From NCBI RefSeq assembly GCF_963675165.1, contig NC_087377.1, positions 17,464,518 to 17,528,517 on the forward strand: a DNA stretch of 64,000 nt, in the 5' to 3' direction. How positions within the stretch are numbered: the stretch's first letter is position 1; each line of letters begins with the position of its first letter. A model generated the notes under the pieces. It was given only the letters and a program-made list of their open reading frames with translations, had not been told where the DNA came from and searched no databases. The DNA comes from Halichondria panicea (taxonomy: Eukaryota > Porifera > Demospongiae > Suberitida > Halichondriidae). Below, in pieces: positions 42,401-55,400 of the stretch. The translations under genes were made by a program, and so were the position numbers.

Positions 42401-45400
42401 TAGTCACACCTTCTGTGGACCATGTGCTGTTGGCCGCATCACTGAAAAAATAACGATTATTGTGGTAATTAAAGGTGAAAAACAATAAAGGACATGAGCG
42501 CTCACCTAGAAACACTCCAAAATACACATTTTGCATTTTCGGCTACTTCATCCTCAGAGAACTGCACACACAAGCATGAATTAGTGTTGCTTGTAAGTCC
42601 AACTACCTTTTGGGTGGTGAAATTGAAGGTTGCCTGTGCCTGAGAGTTAGTTAACTTCACATTGGAGAAGACTTGACTAGAAATAACCTGTGATACTGGT
42701 CTGGTTGTGTTCCTGTATATATAAGCATACAATGAGACTGAGCAGAACATGACTTAGTACTGTTGATAATATACATTTCAAGGTTGGTTTTTGGAAGAAA
42801 ATCCTCCAAGTTGGAAAATAGAATGTTGACTGCTATAACATTCCCATCTGAAAATTGAGACAGACATATCAAACATAATATATGTTTTGGTTACCACCAA
42901 AGTATGAAATACCTAGAGCGCCTCTCTCCATAAGAAGAGCAGCTGGTATCACAGTTTGGGCTGAGCCTGTTTCTTCACTGAGATTGACAACTTCAGGAAA
43001 GATAATGTCATCCAGACTAGTGGTGTCAACTTTAATTGCAGCTAGCACTGCATGGACGATAAATGCAAATAATTATACTAGCTTCAAATCAACTATCTAG
43101 TAAATAGTGAAGTATGCATACCGATGTTTTGTCTCACAAGTGTGATCTCCGTCATGTTGCCTGTATCCACAGCTTCACTCCTCAGTGCCAATGACACATA
43201 CTGACCATATAACTCTGCGTTCAACAGCAGTTGCTGACTCTCAGCAGTAGAATCCTGAGAGTATATTTGCAGTTAATTATCTATATCTGTATCTGTTCTA
43301 TAATATCATTATACCATTTGCAATCTTTCCCATCCTTCTGTATTCCTCTTGTCCAGAACATTGTTGAGAATGTTTATAACTTCCTGCAAGACACAATTAT
43401 TTAAACAAAAGGAACTTAACTTATAGTCTTACTTCACTAAAATTAAGAGAAGACATGGGACTAGCAATCTCAACGTTTTGAACTAGGTAATTCACACTTG
43501 ACTTGACGATCGTATTAGTAGTGCTGAGGTCTTGGGGGAATATGGTGGAGTCTCCTGTTGCATTTACACTAGTAGCCTCCGCAAGAGAAACAAGAAGGTT
43601 GTCAACTTTGTTCTGAGATGTATTGTTCTGAGATGCATTTCTAGAAAATAGTTCATTTGCCTGAATGGGGAATAGAAAACTAGTGCTGATGAAAGATCGT
43701 CATGAGCAATATCATGGGCTTTTAAAGAGAAGAGGGCATGCAACTCAGGCTATTCTCTCAAACTTCATCTCACTGATCTTGACGATACAGACATTATAAT
43801 ATCAGTATACGTCACAGTGCATGTATTTGTGTAAAGTACTACAGTAACTGCAGATTCAGTCTCACCCTGTCATTAAGTGAGCTGATTACTTCCCTAGTGC
43901 AGTTATCAATATTCACTGCTTCCCAGACACCACCCAGTGTACAAAAACGAGTCGCAGTACCTATAAATGCATGCACATCAACACACAGTCACATGGAATA
44001 ATATAGTGATACCTAAAGTTATTCCATTTCCATTTTGTGGGCATTGCTGGGAATATAAAAAGCCAGCCACAGTGGTAGGGAAGACAAGCCCCCATACAGA
44101 ATCCTCTTCAGCTTCACACTGAACCACGCCTATAGAGATAAACCACAATTGAAGCAAAAACGTTTTCCATTCAGTTGCTACGACCGTAAACGAGTATTAG
44201 CTAGTTGGAAAATTATATGCTTGACAATGTTTTCCAAGGCTGCATATTCCACGACTATGCAATGTCATTGGAGCATTGTCATTTTCATTGAGAGCATTCA
44301 CTCTAATGCTTGCAAAACGGGGGTGGAGGGGGTGGAGGATGGGGGGGGTGACATTGTCAGTGTAGCTTTTACTGTCATTGTGTAAGTCTGAGTTGTGGAA
44401 GCTATATTATACATGAACCAGGAGCGTATAAGTGAGTGACTTTCTGTTTAAACATGAATAAAGAATATGGGTTACCAGCAACTTTTTTGCATAAGCTCAC
44501 GTTCACAAATTGCTGCTTCTCCATCAAAAACACCAGTAGTGCTGCTACCATCTCCAGTGCAAGTCCTTGTGTTGTTACCAACCAGAACAAACCCAGTGTA
44601 ACAACTGTGGTTAGCCATGGCATTGAAAGCATAGTTGCCGTTTTCATCAGAAGTAGAACTACTGTATGTCACAGAGCCATTGGTAGGAGCAGTCAAGGGA
44701 GGACAGGTTATAGCTATATGGTGAAATGAAGCAAATGAATCAGTATCTCTTGGAGCAGTAATTATAAATACATTAGGGCATGGGTTAATGGTAATGTTTT
44801 GCGTAAGCTCACATTTACAAAATGCTTCTCCATCAAAAACACCAGTAGCGCTGCTATCATCTCCAGTGCAAGTCCTTGTGTTGTTACCAACCAGAAAAAA
44901 CCCAGTGTCACAACTATTGTTAGCCATGGCATTGAAAGCAAAGTTGCCGTTTTCATCAGAAGTAGAACTGTATGTCACAGAGCCATTGGTAGGAGCAGTC
45001 AAGGGAGGACAGGTAATAGCTATAGTGAAATGAATCTGAAGCAGTAAATGACATTCATGAATAAAGCTATACATTAAAGCATCTGATCATAACAGTAATG
45101 TTTTGCATAAGCTCACGTTCACAAATTGCTGCTTCTCCATCAAAAACACCAGTAGTGCTGCTACCATCTCCTGTGCAAGTCCTTGTGCTATTACCAACCA
45201 GAACAAACCCAGTGTCACAACTGTGGTTAGCCATGGCATTAAAACCATAGTTGCCGTTTTCATCAGAAGTAGAACATCTGTATGTCACAAAGCCATTGGT
45301 AGGAGCAGTCAAGGGAGGACAGGTTATAGCTATGGTAAAAAATGAAGCAAATGGATCAGTATAATTTTGACCTTCTATTTAAACACTCAACTTACCGGTA

Positions 45401-46852
45401 CAGACAACTTCATCAGTTTCAGACAATGAAGCCACAAATTCATTCAAGCAGCTACAGTTGAACTGTTCCCTGTTATTCAAACAAATAGAATTTTGACCAC
45501 AGTTGCATTGTATGGGAGATAATCTCATGCCTCCAGGGTAACCATAAGAATTTGTTGTGTCGAATCCATACACTGAAACACCTAGAATGGCTGAGCTGTT
45601 TTGATGGCGGATAGAATGAGCTCCAGTAGACACACTCGTTCTACTTATATGGCCACAAATCTCTCCACTTGAACAGACAACATTCCTCCAGCCAGTAACA
45701 ATGGAATTGTCCAATAATATTTGTTCAGTTTGAAAAAACTCAGAAGAAACATACACCGTGACATAGTTGGATCCGCGGAAAAGAAGAAACGCTTCAATAA
45801 CATAATTATTTGTAAACTGCTCAATTGGAGGGATTATCATCATGAATGGGTCTCCTACGCCATCACTCTCCCTACCATACGCATACTGTGTGACCAGTAC
45901 TGGAGAAGTGGATTCAATGCTACAGAAACTGTTAATAGGGATTTCAAATTCTCTGAAGCTCCCTCCACTCTGCAACTGGAATTCACTGACTGATACGTTA
46001 GTGTTACAGTTCACAGCTACACTTGCTGCTCGGGCACTAAGAACACGAATACGTTCACCAGAAGATCTACCATCGAGAGATGCTACGAGGAATTTTGACC
46101 CCCATGTCACAGTCGGAGGTACTTGTTCAACCAGGTGGTCACAGTAGTTTATATCTTGAGGAACAGAAGCACAATCAGATCCACTAAACACAGACAAAGG
46201 TTTGGAGCTAGTTATTCTTGTTCCTGTGAGATCATGATCACTTGCAATCTGATATGTTTCCATACTATTTAGTGTTATTGTTGAGGAATTGAATTTGACA
46301 ACAGTTTCATTTTCACAAGCCACAAACAAAATCACATTAGGAAAAATATAGATGTCATAGGAGATTCCATAATATTCGTATTCATCAACTGCCATTTTAG
46401 AACATGGTAACGCTAAATAAGCATCTGCACTATATGGTTCAAAAGATAGCCCATACACGTTAACTTTCCCGTCGGCTTCAACAAGGATCCCCTTGTTCCT
46501 TTCATTAACAGATAATACCTCAAAACTGGGTGGAACGTTTACACTAGTTGAAGAGTTAGAAACATTCCCACTGATATTAATTGGAGTGACTCTGAAATTA
46601 ACAGCACTTGACTCCGGGTTTGTGATAAACAAAAACAACTCTATGTGTACTACTTGACCAGTATTTATTGGGAAAAAAAACCACGAATTTTTTGCCAGCA
46701 CTTGACGAGATCTCATCTAGGATTAATGGTTATGCATAATAGTTAGACTACAAGAATTCAGTCCTACCTGTAATTTGAGCATCACAAGATGGAGCAAATG
46801 TGATCACGATTATTGCCAATGCCAAAGTAGAACTAGCAATTCTGTAGCTCAT
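39471..46852 (-). CDS. Adhesion GPCR copy 2 (IgGFc-binding/EGF/CCP x3/HormR/GAIN/7TM)
   Basis: Same architecture as copy 1. The signal peptide exon starts at ATG 46852 (MSYRIASSTLALAIIVITFA, then PSCDAQIT). The long exon runs from 46704 to 45396. CCP exons lie at about 45330-45115, 45020-44805 and 44715-44510. HormR is near 44130-43870. The GPS region is intact ([19 protein letters not shown], then [12 protein letters not shown]), unlike copy 1. The 7TM exons run from 42240 to 39963 and the tail ends SNSQESLKARLLT at 39471. Near 46671 an A8 run on the plus strand (T8 in coding sense) adds one base relative to the sisters and throws the first codons of the long exon out of frame; a homopolymer assembly error is a real possibility. 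Adhesion GPCRs autoproteolyse at the GPS and signal through a tethered agonist. Confidence 0.78.
40310..40710. mobile_element. hAT-like non-autonomous element in copy 2 intron, with empty site in copy 1
   Basis: The 401-bp insertion begins caggggcgtaggcagg and ends ccctccctacgcccctg, and is flanked by tacag on both sides (40305-40309 and 40711-40715). Copy 1 at 28790-28810 reads cacctgtacaggtata without it. CAGGGGCG ends are typical of hAT elements. No transposase is encoded. Confidence 0.9.
41122..41275. mobile_element. hAT-like MITE (CAGTGGCGTA ends) in copy 2 intron
   Basis: Orthologous to 29218-29379, shortened by a few bases near its left end. Confidence 0.85.
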
Positions 46853-48660
46853 TATTTATTTTTAGTAACTGGTTGAATTTAGTCTCTGTATCTATTTCGT
46901 GAGGCAAAACGATATATTAATGTTTAGAGAGCTAGCTTAATTATTGCCATGGACTCCACAGTTCGTCATATACAAATCAATTAGACTTGCGTGGTCTACA
47001 AACAGTTTCACTTTAAACTCTTGGATTGAGCGTGGTTTATAGGTGTCCAAACATTCAATGACAGTTTCGTGGATGTCACTGTCAGGATATATAGGTAGCT
47101 ATCACATCTAAAGTTAAAGAGATCTTGCTTCTGTCTTGCACTTGATCCAGAGCAGTCTTAATAAAGGCATCAGAAGATCAAGAAGATGAATCTGATTAAT
47201 AGGAGAAGTCAGTATACGATAAACAAATGAATATCTTATCATCAGGAGTGTATAAAGAGGAGTATGCGACTCCCACGCACATTCCATTCTAAATCTCAGA
47301 CTGAATCGTCACTAACACTTGTAAACTGTTAGCCATGAATAAAATTAAATATGGGCTGGAGGTACAAACCACAGCAGACCATGTGCGTGTATGCTGATAT
47401 CCTAATTAACTACTACACCTACGTACCCACTTAAGATGCGGTCTGATAGTGACGTGGTATGACATACTTGTACCGTAACCTAGTTTACACTACAACTGCT
47501 ACAGTTGGATACTCCTCTTCATACACTCCTGTTATCATTAATAGACCTTTAAACTGTTACGTAATTACGTATTCGTGCTTACTTATACTTTTAAAGAAAA
47601 GTATGATTCGATAATTACGATTTCTTTTTTGAAAAGGAACTATTTTAGTTACATAATTATGGTTTAATCGATACTTGAGAGGGTCACCTGCAATAATAGT
47701 ACGATGCACGCCGGTTTCAAAATTTTTTTCGCAGAGACCAATTTGTTAGATGTCTACCATTGACCGTTGTGATGAGAGTATACAATATTAAACACATATT
47801 TTAGCAACTGGTTAATTGATCAACAGATTTAGTTCTCTATATATTCAGTGAGGCAAAAAATGCTCACTAGGTCTAGTTTTAATAGTAGCCATGCTAAATT
47901 TCTGAAATATCAAGAGATGATAACTGCACGAATTGCAACACCATAATTATTTAGTCCAATATGTACATGTAGAATGGAATGTGCGTGGGAGTTGGATACT
48001 CCTCTTCATACACTCCTGGTCTCACCTACATCACTATTGTAAACGGGCAACTAGTAGGAAAGAATAACATTAGTTATTCATTGCCTTACTGGCAGTTAAT
48101 TAAATAGTGATGATTATCTTTGTCACTATTATTTGCAAATTTGATTTCGCCTACTATGGTTTTAAGTGGCCTGGGAGTTGTGTACTCTTCCTAGTGAACT
48201 CTTGTTCCTTGATTATAGGCATGTCTACATCTGTAACTCTCCCTGTGTCAGACTTGGAGGCCATATATCTGTAGCTCTCCCTGTGTCGGACTTGGAGGCC
48301 ATTTCTGTAACTCTCTTTGTGTCGGACTTGGAGGCCATATATCTGTAGCTCTCTTTGTGTCAGACTCTGGATTGCTATATTTGGTCTAGTTGTTCGCCTA
48401 ACTGTTATAAAGCGACAACTCGGCCTGTGATCGAGGCTAGTAAGCTTATATTTGATCAAAATGCTGAAACAGGTATAATGATATAAAGCAAAACAATTTT
48501 TGTCTGCTTTCTACTATATCAGTGTAGGCTACTGATTTTGTGTGTGTTATTGTGCGCAAAGTGAATTCAACATGTGCATGTGTAGTTAATGATCTTTACC
48601 AAATTTAATTATCACAATGGCCTCGATTCAAGGCCGCTTAAAGGTGGCCAATTGAGGCTA
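46853..48660. other. Upstream region of copy 2 and spacer
   Basis: Closely related to 60763-62500 upstream of copy 4, including the same gaggagtatgcgactcccac stretch. It holds a TIR element (47243-47531) and the gtagctctc tandem repeat (48226-48370). No gene was recognised. Confidence 0.6.
47243..47531. mobile_element. TIR element with ttatcat target duplication
   Basis: caggagtgtataaagaggag at the left pairs with ctcctcttcatacactcctg at the right. ttatcat flanks it at 47236-47242 and 47532-47538. The copy 1 spacer at about 35406-35420 has a single ttatcattaatagac, the empty site. A further inverted half-copy lies at 47974-48022. Confidence 0.88.
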
Positions 48661-49458
48661 CTGTTAACCTGACTGCTGGACTTTTAAATTATGTGTGTCA
48701 ATGTTTTTTTCCTTGTTCATACGAATTAATCCATTAATCACTAAAATATTTCAATTTCTGCTACCTTGCCCGATTTACGCCAGATTTCTGCAACAAGCAA
48801 GCTCCCACCTAGCCTTGTTCCCATGCAGGCCGATTTATCTCTAAAATAACGCTAGGTCGCCTCCTATATATATAGTTATCAATCTATAGCGTTATTGTAG
48901 AGACAAATCGGCCTGGGAGCGAGGCTAGCTCCCACTGACTCAGTTTTGACCCCATTGGTAACCCACATCCTAGTGAAGCCCCTCCCCTTTTCCACATAAT
49001 GGTCGGAATGTACATGCAGAGAATTCTTGATGTTTTCGGAGAACTGCAAATTAGGACATGCATGATGATGTGTTTTGTGAGGGGAAATTCTATATGTATA
49101 GCTATATAATTATAATAATTAATAATTATTCTACGTTATAGGAATTAGAAATGGATTAGATAAGTGAGGATTTGAAGTGGCGGAAATATATACACTGACC
49201 ATATTTTAGTTTCTCGGCTAAAAGTTTGGTGGTATGGCGCAGATCGTTGCCATTAGATTGTGCATGTTTGTACGTCATAATCATTAAAAGGTGATGGTGT
49301 ATACAGATCGATCTACAGGTCTACTCACTAATATATTATGTACAATGACAACAAACAGTAAAGAACATTCCGCTATATATAGTATAGCGGCAGTATAAAT
49401 AAAATAGTATATGTATACTTTAATAATAATTATATATCATTCAGTTTCTATAATAATA
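48661..49458. other. Block 3 leading flank, CTU1 fragment almost deleted
   Basis: Only the last bases of CTU1 and its 3' flank remain (tgctggacttttaaattatg at 48675), then the MITE at 48810-48927. The rest of the CTU1 fragment seen in blocks 2 and 4 is deleted here. Confidence 0.75.
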
Positions 49459-52400
49459 CTATATTAGTAGCCGTGCTTCAAGGCTTTCCTGTGAGTTAGA
49501 AAAACCTTTTATCCAATTAAAGGTCGTAGTTTTGTGCCACTCTTCATCATTTTCAAGCAATCCAGCAATGTACGACTTCTCTGAGCCAGACTCAGATGCA
49601 GCAGTCTCATCGACTTTAACGACTTCATTTTGCATGGTACTATGATCGTGTTCGCTGAATCTAGAGTGACTTGGCTTGAGCTGAACACCATCACTCATCG
49701 TATTCTTGCTCTGCACATAATATATATTTCACAGTCGGGCACTATATAAACAGTCTGATTTCTATTGAATTTAATATACAATGGAAACAAGCATAAATTA
49801 TATACTCTCCCAATAATAATTATATGCATATATAATTATACACACTTAATTATAATAATAGGCGATCCACCTGTCTATTGACATACCACATTGTTTTTTC
49901 CTGAGGCAGAAGTTGATACAGCGCTGTCCATTCTCTTTCTGCACTGCTTTAAGAAGTTTGTGACCTAAAAATTAGAAGTGATCTAAATGCTAAAAAATGA
50001 AACACGCACTTTTTCACTCCTGAGCACATGGAAGATGAATACGAACAAGCCTTGCAGTGAGTTAAAGATAGAGAACAACCATGCAAACACACTGGTGCTG
50101 TCGTCGACTAAGAGTAGTAGTCCAAACACCCAAGTCAGCCCGAGCAATGGAAGGAGAATTATAGTGGCCTTGAAGAGTTTTCTGCATACATATATATACA
50201 AGCATTAATTGGGATCAACGTGTTACTGAATAGCACGAATAAGAGTTGACACACTCACGAGAATAATTGTAACTGAGATTTCTTTTCTTCACTTCGTTGC
50301 ATGGCTGACTTTCTCTGTTTATAGACGCTGCGCAAAGCAGCCAAGAGGAAGAATACATTCACCTGTATAGGTATATACTAGTCGTCATAATTATAAAGGT
50401 AGGCTTAAAATAAACTGAGTACATGCATGCAAATGTGTACTCAAAAACTGATTTGCAAACCAATGCATGCATTTGCAAGCTATATAGAGATCTCACCAGA
50501 ACAACTAGTAGCATTGGTACAACAAATGCCCATATGGCTCCTTTATCACCGGTAACAGCAATCCAACAACTGAATGTACAAACATTAACAAATAAATAAA
50601 TATTGTCAGTTGTAAAGGTTTGTAATAAGTACGAATTTTTATATTGGGGGAAAGTACGAATTCTTTATTGGGGGAAGCGTTATATGTTGTAACATGCAAG
50701 CCATGCAGTTATTATAGAATTTGGAGATGCAGTTTCTATACTAAATTCACAATATAAAACTTACTAATCTTTTGTGCCATACTGGTCATGAATTGGTCCA
50801 GCAGATATAGCCACTGGTATCACTGGAACAACTGCAAGAAACATATATACCCCAGAACTTGATGCCATGATTATAGTCATCACCGCACATGCATACATAA
50901 ATGGATGAACCCTCGAGGGGTATAAGTACTTCATTCGAAAGATTGTCTTCTTTATTGTGCTCAATTAGATACATGTACTTAGTGTAAGCATCGTATATCT
51001 TTATTTTACCCCATCCAATAATAAAGAATATCCACCATTTCTTGGATATTTGGTTGAAGACAAGCACCAACATAAGATAGAGCATGATTCCCTCACACAG
51101 CATCCAAAAGAACACAGTAGTGAACAGGTAGTGAAGGAGAATAGCCACAAACGCACACGCTATCTGCGAACATTAAATGATCAATATAGAGTATCATATA
51201 CAGACTCTCGCTATAATCTGGCTCTCTGAATTATGGTCACCTCGATATACCGGTCGTTTTGTATATACTAACATAGCTATAGATATCTGCGATCTTATTA
51301 TTGCGATGCCATAAGCACTCGCAAAAATCGCAAATGGAGTAGTTACTATTATGTATATAAGGCTTAATTGCTGGCATGCATGTTGTCCGTTAAAGTTTTG
51401 AGGTAAACTGTACCAGCTATACAATATACAGCAAAATACGTTCAAGTATACCTTTTTGGCCACAACAGTCTTTACTCCTATTAACAGGAACACCACGTAA
51501 CCAAGGAGCAAAGAAATAGACAGGTTGAGATGGATGAAGTTATGAACCTTGGTCAGCAGCTCCTTTCTAAACATCAACAGCACAACAAGGTTTTATGCAT
51601 GAATGCAAAGTTTCAATAATTACCTCAATGTCAAGAAATAGACGATAGACAACAGAAGAAAGAAGATGGAGATGGAACAACCAACATAAGTCACCACTGA
51701 TAGAGCATCCCTGATCTCTGGAGTTGTGTCCTACAGAAGACCAAGAATAATAAGTAAATTAGTTCGCTGCATGAGGCTCACATTCAGTGCTCCATAGACA
51801 TCCATTAGAACAGCAAATGCTGTGAAATGACTGCTCTTACAGACAATATTATATACTCTCATTTGCTCGTCTTCATCCACACTGACTGTAATCACACCTT
51901 CCGTGGACCACGTGCTGTTGGCCGCATCACTGACAAAATAACGATAAGTGTGGTAATTAAAGCTGGACAACAATAAAGGACAATCATGCAGCTCACCTAG
52001 AAACACTCCAAAATACACATTTTGCATTTTTGGCTACTTCATCCTCAGAGAACTGCACACACAAACATGAATTAGTGTTGCTTGTAAGTCCAACTACCTT
52101 TTGGGTGGTGAAATTGAAGGTTGCCTGTGCCTGAGAGTTAGTTAACTTCAAATTGGAGAAGACTTGACTAGAAATAACTTGTGATACTGGTCTGGTCGTG
52201 TTCCTGTGTATATAAGCATACAATGAAACCAAGCAGAACATGACTTAGTACTAGCTGTTGATAATAATTATACATTTCAAGGTTGGTTTTTGGAAGAAAA
52301 TCTTCCAAGTTGGAAAATAGAATGTTGACTGCTACAACATTCCCTTCTGAAAATTGAGACAGACATGGATAAACAGATTTTGGTTACCAACAAAGTTTAC

Positions 52401-55400
52401 GAAATACCTAGAGCGCCTCTCTCCATAAGAAGAGCAGCTGATATGGCACTTTGGGCTGAGCCTGTTTCTTCACTGACTTTGACAACTTCAGGAAAGATAA
52501 TATCATCCACACTAGTGGGGTCAACTTCCATTGCAGATAGAACTGGTCGGTAAATGCAATACCATCATGCATCACCCATACAACATAATAGCAATACAAA
52601 TGGTGAAGTACGCATACCGATGTTTTGTCTCTCAAGTGTGACCTCCGTCACGTTGCCTGTATCCACAGCTTCACTCCTCAGTGCCAATGACACATACTGA
52701 CCATATAACTCTGCACTCAACAGCAATTGCTGACTCTCAGCAGAAGAATCCTGAAGTATATTTGCATGATTGTCAGGTAATTATCTGTATCTGTATTTAT
52801 ACCTCTTGTAATCTTTCCCATCCTTCTGTATTCCTCTCGTCCAGAACATTGTTGAGAACGTTCATAACTTCCTGCAAGGCACTAATAAAAGGGATGTTTT
52901 ATTTAACTTGTATATAGTCTTACTTCACTAAAATTGAGAGAAGACATGGGGCTAGCAGTCTCAACGTTTTGAATGAGGTAATTCACACTTGACTTGACGA
53001 TCGTATTAGTAGTGCTGAGGTCTTGGGGAAATATGGTGGAGTCTCCTGTTGTATTTACACTAGTAGCCTCCGCAAGAGAAACAAGAAGGTTGTCAACTTC
53101 GCTCTGAGATGCATTGTTCTGAGATGCATTTCTAGAAAATAGTTCATTTGCCTGAATGGGGAATAGAAAACTAGAGCTGATGAAAAATCGTCATGAATAA
53201 TATCATGGGCTTTTAAAGAGAAGAGGGCATGCAACTCAGGCTATTCTCTCAAACTTCCTCTGACTGATCTTGACGATAATTATAGACATTATAATATCAG
53301 TATACGTCACAGTGCATGTATTCGTGTAAAGTACTACAGTAACTGCATGCAGATTCAGTCTCACCCTGTCATTAAGTGAACTGATTACTTCGCTAGTGCA
53401 GTTATCAATATTCACTGCTTCCCAGACACCACCCAGTGTACAGAAACGAGTCGCAGTACCTATACATGCACATCAACACACAGTCACTTGGAATGATATT
53501 CAATGATACCTAAAGTTGTTCCATTTCCATTTTGTGGGCATTGCTGGGAATAGGAAAAGCCAGCCACAGTGGCAGGGAAGACAAGCCCCCATACAGAATC
53601 ACGTTCAGCTTCACAAACCACGCCTATAGAGAAACCATAAAAGCAAAAAACGTTTCCATTCATTTGCTATGACTATAAACGAGTATTAGTTGGGCAGAGT
53701 TCAACCAATAGTGTTTATGTATTCGGGTCGGTTGGAATCCGCCCAACTAAACGAGTATGAGGATGCAATCTCAGCCTCGCTTGTGTAAAGATTACACCCG
53801 AACTGTATAGTCTGAACACATCAATTTTAGCAGGTAGACATTTTAGCCATTAATACTGCAATGTGATTGGCTAAAGGTAGTAATGTACTTATACTTAGAC
53901 AACGAGTGCTGCAAGCTGCGCTGTGCTAATGCCTCTCACCATGTTATGCTTTCGCTCAAAACCTCAGTAATGTTACTATAGATAGAAGAGAAGAGGGATT
54001 GGAAACAGAAATGCCCTTGAAGTACTATCCGTATTTCCCCGCTTTTTTAATCGAGGCTTATTTCTAACGTGGGACTTTAAACATGAATAATTCATGAGAA
54101 TTGTTTTTGCTGTCTATGAAAAGTCCACGAGCAGTTTTACTGCTAAGGCCACTCCAAATGAGACTGTAGTTTCCCGTCAGAGACTCCAGTAAATTATAAG
54201 CGGATGTGAGCAGTATTATCATTATTCATTACTATGAGTATCATTATAAATGTGTTGCGTCATCAATGAATTTAAATTAATCACCCACAAAAATGTAACC
54301 ATACACACATACAACCACAAACAGTAAACAAAGAACAAGAAAAAAAGTAATTTCAATATTTCATTGGATATTTAGAAAAATAATGGCCATAATGCGGTAG
54401 CTAAAGCAGGAAGCGCGAGTTGGACGGGAAACTACAGTCTCATTTGGAGTGGCCTAAACATCAACTTCAAATCACAGTACACCACTTAGTGACACAACCT
54501 TATAGCTAGACTAACACAAGGTGAAACATGGATTGCTTCAGAGCTACTATCTAAACTTCATTGTAGAAGCATCACGTGCGTGAACCAGGACCTCATGAAA
54601 AGAAGAAGAAATTGTATGATCTCACACACTGAATGCATATGCGCAGAAGAAGGGGTGTATCCGCAATAGATTAAAGTTTGCAATGGCTGCTGGCGCGTGG
54701 CACTCACAAAAAGCAAACACTTTAGTGCAAGGCTAACTCATAAAGTTGAATAGAAAGTTTGTGTGAACAGATGATACTACCAAAGATTCTGAAGAGACTG
54801 CAACAGCCTTCACTGTGAGTAGAATGAGCCATAACTAGCTTATAGAGCACAAAGCTTTAGGTTGCAAATCCGGCCACGAATCATAATCGAAGTGAATGTG
54901 CTGTTAGTTTTCGTCGCATTGCAACTGTTGGAGCAGTTACAGCTGGAATACACACACACAGCCAGCCAGCAATAAGACACACAACTAATGGGAAGAGTAC
55001 AATACTTACTCACCAGTGACAGTCACATTAAAGGTGGTGGTGTTCATTCCAACAGGATTGACTGCTGTCACAGAATACAGGCCACTCTCACTGGGTAGTT
55101 GAACATGGTCTAGAGTGAATGTTGTGGTGGCTGGTGGAGAGGTGGTGCTGGTGTTTGTGATGGTGAGGACTCCTGTCCTCCCAGTGACGGCTGTAGCTGG
55201 AACACCATCAATGAACCAGGTGATCTCTGTCAGTGGCAGGTTGAAGTCAGTGATGGTTACAGTCAAGGTGAGAGTAGAACCAACTACAACTTCAATGTCT
55301 ACATCAACAGGGAGAGTGGGGCCAACTGTATGCAAGAAGAGATACATTTGTACTGCAATGATTACTGACTATAACACACTAACCAGCTTGAACGATGATA

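Larger units (their letters stand above)
53634..55013. other. Large intron of copy 3 between HormR and Ig exons
   Basis: Holds a small hairpin element (53688-53748) and a MITE (54144-54456). No CCP remnant was seen. The intron is unique to copy 3. Confidence 0.6.

Noticed and set aside
43683-43710. Second hammerhead-like core (ctgatga) in copy 2
   Set aside because: CTGATGA is followed by a short pairing but there is no GAAA and no cleavage triplet. The sister copies 1 and 3 have changed core bases.
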